Source of the DNA: Bacteroidota bacterium
Lineage (GTDB): Bacteria > Bacteroidota > Bacteroidia > Bacteroidales > JAGNHN01
Assembly: GCA_022710185.1 (NCBI GenBank)
Contig: JAKLHK010000006.1
Span: forward strand, 62,001-126,000
Length of the DNA stretch: 64,000 bases
Direction: 5' to 3'
Both the position numbers and the translations under genes were made by a program. Under the pieces are notes generated by a model. That model was not told where the DNA came from, did no database searches, and saw only the letters and a list, made by a program, of their open reading frames with translations. This document shows positions 51,734 to 60,285 of this stretch, piece after piece; within the stretch, counting starts at the first letter, position 1; each line of letters starts with the position of its first letter.

Positions 51734-52939
51734 ATGTTCGTACTGGCCATAAAAGACCTCCGGCTCTTCCTGAAAGACAGGAAAGCCATCTTTCTGACCT
51801 TCCTGCTCCCGGTGGCGCTCATTACCCTATTCGCCCTGGCGTATGGGGGCATCATCGGCAAATCCGATCCTCAGCCGGAGCGTCTGCTGGTTTGCGATGC
51901 CGACAGCAGTGCCCTGAGCCAGGACCTGATCGGGCGGCTCAAAGAAGTTGAAGGCATGACCCTGGAAGCAGTGGACACATTCACTGCTGGGGAGAGTATC
52001 CGAAAGGGGCAGCGACTGGCCCTGGTGTATGTGGGCGAGGGATTCAATGACAGCCTTAACCAGGGGGGGCCTTTGCCCCTTTTCCTCTGGTACGATGCAG
52101 CCAAAGAAATGGAAGCCAGCCTTTTGCAAGAGGTTGTACTGAGCCGGATCGCTCCAGAGATCACCCGCATGCAGAACCAGCAGCGGATCCGTGCCTACCT
52201 GACTCAGCGCTTTGCGGTAATGGGGCCTGACTCCATCGCAAGCATTGGAAGGGACCTTGAGGGGTATATGAGCGGGGAATCCGGGGGCAGCCTGGTGCGC
52301 CCTGTGCCTGTTTCCGGCCGCCAAGAGGTGAACTTCGGCCTCATCCAGGCCGTGGCAGGCGTCGCCGTCATGATGCTGCTCTTCTCGGTCACCGCCATCG
52401 GGGGGTCCATTCTGGGAGAAAAAGAATCGGGCACGCTGAGGCGCTTGCTTGCCAGTCCGCTCAAGCCCCGGAGCATCCTTGGTGGAAAGATGCTTTATGC
52501 CCTCATCATCGCCCTATTCCAACTGACCATCATGTTCCTGTATTCCTGGCTGGCTTTCGGGCTGGACATCTGGGTTGACCCTCTGGCACTCGGGCTGACG
52601 ATTCTGGGTACGGCCCTCGCTTGCAGCAGTTTTGGCATTTTCCTTGCAGCCATCAGCCGGACTCGCCGTCAGCTGGAAGGGATGAGTACCATCCTCATCC
52701 TGATCATGTCGGCCCTGGGTGGGAGTATGATCCCCCTGTTTTTTATGCCACGCTTCATGCAGGACCTGGCCGTAGTCTCAGTGAACTACTGGTCCATCCA
52801 GGCATTTTTTGACATTTTTGCCAGGGATACCGGCCTCCTCCCTATCCTGGTCAAAGTAGGGGTACTGGCCGGAATTGCCCTTTCACTGATGATCCTTTCC
52901 ATTCATTTCTTTGGCAAGAATATCCTCAGGCATCGCTGA
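51734..52939 (+). CDS. ABC-2 type transporter permease
   Basis: 401 residues. One N-terminal membrane segment (FLTFLLPVALITLFALAYGG) is followed by a large extracytoplasmic domain (about 45-205), then five membrane segments (for example VAGVAVMMLLFSVTAIGGSIL and LGTALACSSFGIFLAAIS). The ABC-2 signature is EKESGTLRRLLASPLKPRSILGGKML. This is the layout of YhhJ/NatB-like export permeases. It works with the preceding ATPase in the cytoplasmic membrane. No periplasmic adaptor gene is next to it. Confidence 0.93.
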   Translation: MFVLAIKDLRLFLKDRKAIFLTFLLPVALITLFALAYGGIIGKSDPQPERLLVCDADSSALSQDLIGRLKEVEGMTLEAVDTFTAGESIRKGQRLALVYVGEGFNDSLNQGGPLPLFLWYDAAKEMEASLLQEVVLSRIAPEITRMQNQQRIRAYLTQRFAVMGPDSIASIGRDLEGYMSGESGGSLVRPVPVSGRQEVNFGLIQAVAGVAVMMLLFSVTAIGGSILGEKESGTLRRLLASPLKPRSILGGKMLYALIIALFQLTIMFLYSWLAFGLDIWVDPLALGLTILGTALACSSFGIFLAAISRTRRQLEGMSTILILIMSALGGSMIPLFFMPRFMQDLAVVSVNYWSIQAFFDIFARDTGLLPILVKVGVLAGIALSLMILSIHFFGKNILRHR

Positions 52940-52994
52940 TACTCATGCAAAACCTCCTTATGAGTTCCATGTTCATGACGCATAACATATCCCC

Positions 52995-53762
52995 ATGATC
53001 GCCATCCTTTCACCGGCCAAGACCATGAAAGCGGGGGACTACCCCGATATTGGAAAACATGACCATCCGCGGCATATTGCCCGAAGCCAACGCCTGGTCA
53101 ATGCGTTGAAGAGGCTTGGTCCGGAAGCGATGCAGAAGCTGATGGGCATCAGCCCCAAACTGGCAGGACTCAATGTTGCCAGGTATGCGGAATGGCGATG
53201 GCCGCCGGATGAAGGGCAGGCCCATCCATCGCTCTTTGCCTTTCGGGGAGAGGTATACAACGGGCTGGATGCGGATACCCTAAGCATACAGGAGCTGGCG
53301 TATATGCAGGATCACCTGCGCATACTATCCGGTCTCTTTGGTTTGCTGAGGCCCTTCGACCTCATACTGCCTTACCGGCTGGAAATGGGCACCCGACTGA
53401 AGACCTCACCGCATCCTGACCTCTACGGCTTCTGGGGTGACCTTCTGGCGAAGTGCCTCACCGAAGACCTGAAGTCCCAGGGCGATGATGTCCTGGTCAA
53501 CCTGGCCTCCCAGGAATACTTCAAAGCTGTCGACCGCCCCGCTCTCAAGGCCAGAGTGATTACCCCGGTGTTCAAGGAAAGGCATGGCAACACCTACCGC
53601 ATGGTTACGCTCTTCGCCAAGCATGCCCGGGGCAGCATGGCCCGCTTTATTGCCAAGCATTGCCTAAGCGATGTAAGGGATATCCAGGGATATTCCGAAA
53701 ATGGGTATCATTTCCATCCTGGACTGTCGGATTCTCATACCTGGGTATTTACCCGGGGTTAA
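52995..53762 (+). CDS. yaaA: Peroxide stress protein YaaA family
   Basis: 255 residues, the usual length. MIAILSPAKTM at the start, FRGEVYNGLDADTLS, HLRILSGLFGLLRPFDLILPYRLEMGTRL and VTPVFKERHGNTYRMVTLFAKHARGSMARFIAKH are diagnostic of YaaA/DUF328. E. coli YaaA lowers intracellular iron and DNA damage during peroxide stress; it binds DNA. It is followed after 10 bp by the DUF169 gene on the same strand, suggesting co-transcription. Confidence 0.94.
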   Translation: MIAILSPAKTMKAGDYPDIGKHDHPRHIARSQRLVNALKRLGPEAMQKLMGISPKLAGLNVARYAEWRWPPDEGQAHPSLFAFRGEVYNGLDADTLSIQELAYMQDHLRILSGLFGLLRPFDLILPYRLEMGTRLKTSPHPDLYGFWGDLLAKCLTEDLKSQGDDVLVNLASQEYFKAVDRPALKARVITPVFKERHGNTYRMVTLFAKHARGSMARFIAKHCLSDVRDIQGYSENGYHFHPGLSDSHTWVFTRG

Positions 53763-53772
53763 TGCGATCGCT

Positions 53773-54513
53773 ATGATGCCAGACCCCACCTTCCTGTTGT
53801 CGAACCTGAGGATGAACCACCCGCTGATTGGGGTATACGATGCTCCAGGGGATACGGTTTTTCCTGATATCGAGGAGTTTGCCGAACACCGAAGGACCTG
53901 CCTGTTTGCCTTTTTCGGGGCCTGGTGCGAAGGCCGGACATTGAAGATCACAGTTGAAAGGCATGGCTGTGGTGGGTGCGGGCATTGGTGGTTTGGCTTG
54001 GAAAACAGGACGAGGGAGGAATACATTCACTTCCTGGCCGATACGGAAGGACTCAGGGCTGACCATGCGCGGATGGGTGAATGGCTGGATGCGACCCGAC
54101 CCTATATCCCGGAGCATGATGCCCTCTTCACCGGATTGTTGTACAGGGAATTCTATGCTTATTTAAAAACCGTGATGTTCATTGTCAACCCCGACCAGCT
54201 GAGCATCCTGGTAGCTGCCGCCAGCTACCATTCTCGTCCCTCCGACCCTTCACCTGTTGTTGCCGAGTTTGGTTCCGGCTGCATGCAAAGCCTGGTCTCT
54301 TTCCCTGACTTGCGGCTTCCCCAGGCGATGATCGGATCGACAGACCTGGCCATGCGGCAGCACCTGCCTCCTGATGCCATCATATTCAGTGTGACCGTGC
54401 CCATGTTCGAACGGATGTGTTCCCTGGATGAGAACAGTTTTCTGGGGAAGTCGTTCCTGAAATCCTTATGGAAAGCGAGGGAATGGAAAGGCAGGGAAGA
54501 GGGTAAGGAGTAA
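53773..54513 (+). CDS. DUF169-family protein
   Basis: 246 residues from ATG 53773 (MMPDPTFLLSNLRMNHPLIGVY); the frame is open into yaaA, but those codons are shadow. HRRTCLFAFFGAWCEGRTLKITVERHGCGGCGHWWFG contains the cysteine-rich region characteristic of DUF169 (the family pattern C..AFxxAxxGxT..(x)CxGG). Members are small cytoplasmic proteins of unknown function, frequent in archaea and anaerobes, with conserved Cys that may bind metal or redox cofactors. The C-terminus ends in a charged low-complexity KAREWKGREEGKE, partly G/A-repeat encoded. Co-transcription with yaaA is likely. Confidence 0.82.
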   Translation: MMPDPTFLLSNLRMNHPLIGVYDAPGDTVFPDIEEFAEHRRTCLFAFFGAWCEGRTLKITVERHGCGGCGHWWFGLENRTREEYIHFLADTEGLRADHARMGEWLDATRPYIPEHDALFTGLLYREFYAYLKTVMFIVNPDQLSILVAAASYHSRPSDPSPVVAEFGSGCMQSLVSFPDLRLPQAMIGSTDLAMRQHLPPDAIIFSVTVPMFERMCSLDENSFLGKSFLKSLWKAREWKGREEGKE

Positions 54514-54564
54514 GTGAGGGATACTGGAGATCTAATTATCTGGATAACAGCAACATGACCCCCA

Positions 54565-54612
54565 ATAACCGTTATATCGGATATAACCGTTAAAAACGGA
54601 TATAACGGTTAT
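54565..54612. repeat. 14-bp perfect inverted repeat with third half-site
   Basis: Arms ATAACCGTTATATC (54565-54578) and GATATAACGGTTAT (54599-54612), 20-bp spacer GGATATAACCGTTAAAAACG that contains another GATATAACCGTT half-site. It lies between the DUF169 gene and the AlkD gene (60 bp from its ATG), so it could be an operator or a hairpin in the mRNA; no U-run follows. Confidence 0.75.
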
Positions 54613-54671
54613 AGGACTTAGTGCATTGACATTCAATTTATTAGAAACAATATTTCACACCATAACCTCAC

Positions 54672-55400
54672 ATGAACCCACCCCCGGTCCATACCCTCAT
54701 CCGCCAGCGCCTCCAGGAAATCGCCAACCCCTCCAAGGTACCCGACCTGCAAAGGTTCTTTCGCACAGGCCCCGGAGACTATGGGGAGGGAGACCGCTTC
54801 ATAGGGGTCTCTGTACCCCTCCAACGGCAAGTGGCCAGGGAATTTGCCCCTTACTGCACGGCAAACGACATCCGCAGCCTGCTCAACGATCCTGTCCATG
54901 AATGCCGTCTGACGGCCATATTCCTGCTGGTCAATCACTTTCAGAAGAGTAAAAAGAACCCTGAGGCGCAACGGTTGTATGTCGAACTCTACCTTGAGCT
55001 GCTGGATCATGTCAACAACTGGGACCTGGTGGATTCCTCTGCCCACAAAATCCTGGGACCCTGGCTGGAAAACCGTGACCGGAGCCCGCTCTACATGCTG
55101 GCCCGCTCCGGACATCTTTGGAGGGAAAGGGTGGCCATTATAGCAACCATGCATTTCATCGATCGCGGAGACTTCCTGGATACCCTGCAGATCGCTACCC
55201 TACTGCTGCATCACCCCCACGACCTCATACACAAGGCCGTGGGATGGATGCTCCGCTGCATTGGTGACAAAGACAGGCACACAGAGGAGGCCTTTCTTCA
55301 GCAGCATTACCGCACCATGCCCCGTACCATGCTGCGTTATGCCATCGAAAAGTTCCCTGAAGGCCGCCGTCAGGAATACCTGAAGGGCCTGGTGAGCTAA
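54672..55400 (+). CDS. AlkD-like DNA glycosylase (HEAT-like repeats)
   Basis: 242 residues. The all-helical HEAT-like repeat pattern matches AlkD: YLELLDHVNNWDLVDSSAHKILGPW (catalytic Asp/Trp region), SGHLWRERVAIIATMHFI and LLHHPHDLIHKAVGWMLRCIGDK, ending RTMLRYAIEKFPEGRRQEYL. AlkD removes bulky or positively charged N3/N7-alkyl purines from DNA without base flipping. Its start is 60 bp from a 14-bp inverted repeat (54565-54612). Its 3' end overlaps the convergent metallopeptidase gene by 4 bp. Confidence 0.94.
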   Translation: MNPPPVHTLIRQRLQEIANPSKVPDLQRFFRTGPGDYGEGDRFIGVSVPLQRQVAREFAPYCTANDIRSLLNDPVHECRLTAIFLLVNHFQKSKKNPEAQRLYVELYLELLDHVNNWDLVDSSAHKILGPWLENRDRSPLYMLARSGHLWRERVAIIATMHFIDRGDFLDTLQIATLLLHHPHDLIHKAVGWMLRCIGDKDRHTEEAFLQQHYRTMPRTMLRYAIEKFPEGRRQEYLKGLVS

Positions 55401-57448
55401 GGCTTGCCAACTGCAGCCACCGCGGATTCCGCAGCATTTACCAGCGGCAGGATACTCAACTCTCCACCCACTGCTTCCTTCATCCACTGCGCCGGACTCA
55501 GCCTGCCCAGTCGATACATCCGCAGCACTTCCGGAGCGAAGGTATGCTGGCGCAGGTGATGCTCGATCTGGAATTGGATCAGTTCTCCGATGGGATAGGC
55601 CGAAAGGTAAAGCGGATAGTCGATCATATGGGAATACACGGCCAGGATGGGGCTGTCCCTGACCCCGAATACCGGGGCATAGTAGGCATTCCACACCTCG
55701 GTGGCAATGCGCACCACTTCTTCGCGCAGCTGGGCCGGCCTGACCTCGTCCTCCTGGGCATATAGCCATTGCCACAATTTCATATCCACTAGCGATACTC
55801 CCATGATTTCATAGTTCGACCACAGGTGGTCAAGGGCCGACAGCTGCTCTTTCAGGGGATCCTTATCCTCCATACCCAGCATGGCGAGGTCCTGTTTCTG
55901 AAAGACAAAGGCCAGGGCTTCGGTAAACGAGGTGTTCGGCACCCCGTTGAGCAGGTAATAATCCACCTCATGAAGGGAAATGGTCTGCTCCACAGTATGA
56001 CCGAATTCGTGAATCGCGATGTTGTATCCCTTATAATCCATGCCATCCGGCCCAATGCGGGTCCTCAGCCTGGCCTTTTCCGTGCGCATTTCAGCCCCCC
56101 AGGCATGTCCGGCACCCCGGGATGGGTCTACCTGGATCTGAGCGGAAAGACGGGTTGCATCAGCAGGGTTGAACCCCATCCGGCGTAAGATGTCTGGCAG
56201 GGCCTGCTGAAAGGCATCCCTGTGGGGATACCTGGCACGCGTGATAGCATCCAGACGGCTTTCCGCTACCCCGCTCCGGGCCTTGAAGCCATCGTACCAG
56301 ATATCGAAGGGCTCCAAAGGACGACCGAGGCGTTGGCTGATAATGCGCCCACACTCCCTGACCACCGGATGGGAAACCAGCTCAGTAAACAAGGCTTCCA
56401 CCTCCACCTGTGGAATTTCCATACCCTGGTCAAATTTGCGCTTGATATAGTCAGGATACAATGGGTTATACTTATCCATTGCCTTCAGTGCCCTGAATTG
56501 TTCCAGCAAATGCCGGTAACGCACATCACCTTCTCCAGGCACCCCGGTCCATTTCCCATGGCTAAGTACCTTGCAGGTATAAGGGTCCCAAACCACCTCC
56601 GGGTTATTGATGCATTCGCCCGGAATCTGCTGCCGGATGATATCCAGCATGACCTGATAGATCATCCGTTGCTTTTCCAGGCCATCCGGGTCAGCATAGT
56701 TCGCCTTCAGTTCATCGCGCAGGCCCCAGTGGGTGATCAGTCGCAGCCCCTCAGGGAAAAGGGGCGCACCGTCTCCCTTACGCAGGTTATGCATATAGAT
56801 ATTGTACTCGGAGATGTAGGCATCTGCGGCAGTATTCACTCTGGAATACTCCTGCAGCAGGGCGGCAGGGACCCTGGAGGTAAAGACCTCCCCCATCCGG
56901 GCAAAGGCCCAGTCGCAACGTGTCCATTCCGCAGCACGGACCTTCTTCTCCTCGAGCGTATAAAAGGGGAAGTTCAGCAGGGTTATGAAGGCCACCTTGT
57001 TGGCAAAGAGGTCATCGTTGAGGTGGGCGCCCGCGGCGTATCCCGCAAACACCCGGTCCACAGGGAGGATATCCCCCACCTCCAGCTGTACCGGTTCCTG
57101 CAGCTTCAGGCTGATCTTGTTGAAGCTACCCCAAAGGACCTCGAAATTTCCGGAGAGGCGCTGGTGAAGCAATTCCAAGCCCGGGCCCTCCGGCACGTAG
57201 TATTCCCTGCAGAAGGCCAGGAAAGCACTGTCGTTGCCGTCCGTAACCGGCTGCCAGAAGGCTGCAGCCTGCTCCACCCCGCGGGTGATCCTGAAGACTT
57301 CGCCTTCTCCATACAGCGCCTTCAGGCTATCGATGGCCATGCTGGCAGTGGACGGGGAGAGGGTTTGCGGCTGATCCTTCATGTTCTTTTCTGATTGACA
57401 GGCCACCAGCGCCAGCATAGGGAGCAGGGCCAGGAGATATGTCTTCAT
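55397..57448 (-). CDS. Zinc metallopeptidase lipoprotein (gluzincin, M3-like)
   Basis: 683 residues. The N-terminus has a lipobox (LALVAC, Cys17), so it is lipid-anchored. The zinc site is HEFGHTVEQ (about 504-512), with a downstream Glu in SFTEALAFVFQ (about 531-541) as third ligand, the gluzincin arrangement. IDYPLYLSAYPIGELIQFQIEHHLRQ near the C-terminus and the helical N-terminal half resemble thimet-oligopeptidase-like folds. It is probably a periplasmic or outer-membrane-facing oligopeptidase; specificity is unknown. A dipeptidyl-peptidase III-type HELLGH motif is absent. A TATCTTTG promoter element lies 20 bp upstream of its ATG. Confidence 0.88.
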   Translation of the reverse strand: MKTYLLALLPMLALVACQSEKNMKDQPQTLSPSTASMAIDSLKALYGEGEVFRITRGVEQAAAFWQPVTDGNDSAFLAFCREYYVPEGPGLELLHQRLSGNFEVLWGSFNKISLKLQEPVQLEVGDILPVDRVFAGYAAGAHLNDDLFANKVAFITLLNFPFYTLEEKKVRAAEWTRCDWAFARMGEVFTSRVPAALLQEYSRVNTAADAYISEYNIYMHNLRKGDGAPLFPEGLRLITHWGLRDELKANYADPDGLEKQRMIYQVMLDIIRQQIPGECINNPEVVWDPYTCKVLSHGKWTGVPGEGDVRYRHLLEQFRALKAMDKYNPLYPDYIKRKFDQGMEIPQVEVEALFTELVSHPVVRECGRIISQRLGRPLEPFDIWYDGFKARSGVAESRLDAITRARYPHRDAFQQALPDILRRMGFNPADATRLSAQIQVDPSRGAGHAWGAEMRTEKARLRTRIGPDGMDYKGYNIAIHEFGHTVEQTISLHEVDYYLLNGVPNTSFTEALAFVFQKQDLAMLGMEDKDPLKEQLSALDHLWSNYEIMGVSLVDMKLWQWLYAQEDEVRPAQLREEVVRIATEVWNAYYAPVFGVRDSPILAVYSHMIDYPLYLSAYPIGELIQFQIEHHLRQHTFAPEVLRMYRLGRLSPAQWMKEAVGGELSILPLVNAAESAVAAVGKP

Positions 57449-57468
57449 GGGGGTGGTGTTTGGTACTT

Positions 57469-57476
57469 CAAAGATA
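57469..57476 (-). promoter_or_regulatory. -7 element (TATCTTTG) of metallopeptidase gene
   Basis: Exact TAnnTTTG on the minus strand, 20 bases before ATG 57448. Confidence 0.55.
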
Positions 57477-57549
57477 ACGGACTGGGGGTTTTATTGTAAT
57501 TTTCCGCCCCGAAACAGCAAGCCCTTCTTTAATTAACCATACGCTGCCC

Positions 57550-58989
57550 GTGAAACCCTGGAAGATCGCTCTATTCCTGCTCTCGGTGATGTGCGTGTTG
57601 CTGCTTTTCACGCTCCTGAGCAGCGGCGATCCTCGGGACAGCGGAACAGGACAGGAAGGACTGCGCGCCGGGCACCTCCTTCTGAAGTATCCCAGCCTGG
57701 GTTCATTTCTGGGTGATACCAAGAGGGATAACAGCAAGGCCGACAGTGTGATCACGCTGATGGCCACAGCGGTGCCCGCACAGGATACCGCCAGCCGCTT
57801 TCCTGACCTCTCACGTATCGACACCAGTGGCATCGAACGCCTCAGCTACCCCGCTGATCGTCTTGCTTTCATCCAGTCCTTGCAGGAGGCACTGGAAGGA
57901 GGGGATGGCCGGATCCTGCATTACGGCGACTCCCAGATCGAAGGCGACCGTATTTCAGGCTTCCTGCGCAACCGTCTGCAGGGGATCTATGGCGGGAGCG
58001 GTCCCGGATTCATCCCGGTACGGCAAGTATACAGCCAGATGGCTGCGGAAGTTGAGGCCAGCGACAACTGGGTTAACTACTCCTCTTTCGATCCCGCCAG
58101 GCGCAAGCTGAAGGAAAGGAACTACGGGCTCTACGGGTCCTATTCACGTTTTCAATCCATCGACCTGGTAAGTATGGATAGCAGCCAGGGTGGCTTGCCC
58201 GCTTCCACCATGGCAAGCATCACCATTCGCCCTTCCCGACGCTCCTTCCCACGGCTTCAGTATTTCGACCGCATCGGACTGCATTACGGCAATCTGCAGC
58301 AGGAAGTCAAGGTCACTGTTACTGCGGCGGGCCAGGTAGTCCAGGAGAGCCGACTGATCCATGATGGAGGGTACCATTGCTTCGAACTGCAGACCGAAGG
58401 GACACCCTCCGAAGTCACCTTCATCCTTGAGGGCCCGGTAAGTCCTGATGTATATGGCATCACCCTTGATGGTGGCCGGGGAATCGCTCTCGACAATATC
58501 GCCATGCGTGGGGAGTCGGGAACCCTCTTCCGTCGGCTCGACCCTTTGCTGTTTGAGGCCATGGCGCGACGACTTCAACCCTCCATCATTCTGTTCCAGT
58601 TCGGGGGCAATACAGTTCCCTACATCGAAGACTCGACCGAGATAGAGGATTACACCGAATACCTCGCCGGCAACCTTCGATGGCTCAGGCAGCGCATGCC
58701 GGGAGCAGTAGTCATCGTGATCGGCCCTACCGACAAAAGCACCATGATCAATGGGAAAATGGTGACCTATCCCCTGCTCCCATACCTCGATGAACGCATG
58801 GGCAGGATGGCGCTGCGTGAAGGCCATGCCTACTGGAGCATGTTCCGGGCCATGGGCGGTCGCGACGCCATGCCCCAATGGGTAGCCCAGGGAATGGCTG
58901 CCGACGATTACACCCATTTCTCCCCCAAAGGATCCCGCCTGATCGGGGAGCTCTTCTTCACCGCATTGTACATGGACCTAAGGCAATGA
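57550..58989 (+). CDS. Membrane-anchored SGNH-fold protein (O-acetylation cluster)
   Basis: 479 residues from GTG 57550 (no ATG nearby). One N-terminal membrane anchor (IALFLLSVMCVLLLFTLL) is followed by a linker, then an SGNH hydrolase-like domain. Block I is ILHYGDSQIEGDR (Ser128), block III FQFGGNTVPY and the Asp/His block DDYTHFSPKG; the catalytic triad looks intact. It is related to AlgX/AlgJ/PatB-type proteins that transfer or remove acetyl groups on envelope polysaccharides. Its stop overlaps the start of a second SGNH gene (ATGA), and an MBOAT gene follows, making a coupled three-gene operon. Confidence 0.88.
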   Translation: MKPWKIALFLLSVMCVLLLFTLLSSGDPRDSGTGQEGLRAGHLLLKYPSLGSFLGDTKRDNSKADSVITLMATAVPAQDTASRFPDLSRIDTSGIERLSYPADRLAFIQSLQEALEGGDGRILHYGDSQIEGDRISGFLRNRLQGIYGGSGPGFIPVRQVYSQMAAEVEASDNWVNYSSFDPARRKLKERNYGLYGSYSRFQSIDLVSMDSSQGGLPASTMASITIRPSRRSFPRLQYFDRIGLHYGNLQQEVKVTVTAAGQVVQESRLIHDGGYHCFELQTEGTPSEVTFILEGPVSPDVYGITLDGGRGIALDNIAMRGESGTLFRRLDPLLFEAMARRLQPSIILFQFGGNTVPYIEDSTEIEDYTEYLAGNLRWLRQRMPGAVVIVIGPTDKSTMINGKMVTYPLLPYLDERMGRMALREGHAYWSMFRAMGGRDAMPQWVAQGMAADDYTHFSPKGSRLIGELFFTALYMDLRQ

Positions 58990-60284
58990 AAATCAACATA
59001 TCTCCCTACCTGGTCACCCTTCTACTTTTCCTGGCACTGCGCCCGGGTATCGCCTGTGCACAGTCCAACCTGAATGACAGCACGCGCCCAGATTTGCAGG
59101 GGCTGGTGCAGTTCGAGGCCAACCGCCTGGCCTATGCTGATTCCTCGACCGCCCTGCTCGCCTTCTTTGCCCGAATGGACAGCCTGATGCTGGGCCACCC
59201 CGACACCCTGCGCATCCTTCATATCGGAGGGTCTCACATCCAGGCCGATGCCTGGTCCAATAAAGTAAGGGAGAACCTGAGAGGACTCTCCGCTTTCGGT
59301 CCAGCCTCAAGGGGACTGCTGTTTCCTTACAGCCTGGCAGGCACCAACAACCCCTCAAACTACAGCATCCAGGGCAACAGGGCCCGATGGAAAGGCTACC
59401 GTTCCCCGGTGCGCAAAGACAGCACCCTATGGGGGCTCACCGGCATCACGGCCCTGCTCACTGCCCCATGCGATACCTTGATTATCGATCCCAATCTCCC
59501 CGGCAACAAACGGGAACCCTATCGCTTCAGTGCCCTTCGTATCCTCACCGATGCCGCCCCTGCCAGCTATACCCTTGAGCTGCTGGATTCCATGGTACAG
59601 GTCCTCTCCGATCGCACCGACACACTGGCTGGCTATCGCGAACTGAAGTTTTCACCCGAGCTCAGCAGGGCCCGGCTCAGGATCGCCCGTGACACGGCCA
59701 CCGACACCCTCCCCCTGCGGCTGATGGGCATCGATCTCAGAAATGATGCGCCCGGAATCAGCTATGTCTCCATCGGAGTGAACGGCGCCAGCTTCGAGAC
59801 CTTCGAACGCTGTGCCTGGTTCGGGAAGCAGCTCAGGCTCTATCCCCCCGACCTCTTCATCATTTCCATAGGTACCAACGACGCCCACGACAGCGGCTTC
59901 GACAGCACCCTGTTTGCGCAGCGTTATGGACGAATGATTGACCAGGCCATCGCTGCCCGGCCTTCCTGTGCCTTCATCCTTACCGTGCCCAACGACTCTT
60001 ACGTCCGCAGGCGGCATCCCAACAGGAACACCCGCATACAGCAGCAGGCCATACATCAGATGGCCAGGGAACGCGGGCTGGCTGTCTGGGATTTCTATGC
60101 CATTATGGGTGGGCTGGGATCCAGTCATAAATGGTACCACCGTAAGCTCATGCGGCCCGACCGGGTGCATTTCACAGCATTGGGATACAGCCTGAAGGCC
60201 GACCTCTTCACCGATGCTTTCATTTCGGCCTGGGAGAAGGCCGGGGACCATGCCCCGGGAAGTATATGGCAACGCATCAGATAG
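58986..60284 (+). CDS. Exported SGNH-fold protein (O-acetylation cluster)
   Basis: 432 residues from ATG 58986; the upstream extension overlaps the previous gene and is rejected. A signal peptide (ISPYLVTLLLFLALRPGIACA) precedes the SGNH domain. Block I reads HIGGSHIQAD (Ser83; GGS instead of GDS), block III ISIGTNDA, and the Asp/His block DRVHFTALGYSLKAD is intact. The GDS-to-GGS change is unusual for GDSL enzymes, though the Ser is kept. It is probably a periplasmic acyltransferase or esterase paired with the upstream SGNH protein and the MBOAT downstream (1 bp gap). Confidence 0.87.
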   Translation: MKINISPYLVTLLLFLALRPGIACAQSNLNDSTRPDLQGLVQFEANRLAYADSSTALLAFFARMDSLMLGHPDTLRILHIGGSHIQADAWSNKVRENLRGLSAFGPASRGLLFPYSLAGTNNPSNYSIQGNRARWKGYRSPVRKDSTLWGLTGITALLTAPCDTLIIDPNLPGNKREPYRFSALRILTDAAPASYTLELLDSMVQVLSDRTDTLAGYRELKFSPELSRARLRIARDTATDTLPLRLMGIDLRNDAPGISYVSIGVNGASFETFERCAWFGKQLRLYPPDLFIISIGTNDAHDSGFDSTLFAQRYGRMIDQAIAARPSCAFILTVPNDSYVRRRHPNRNTRIQQQAIHQMARERGLAVWDFYAIMGGLGSSHKWYHRKLMRPDRVHFTALGYSLKADLFTDAFISAWEKAGDHAPGSIWQRIR

Positions 60285-60285
60285 C

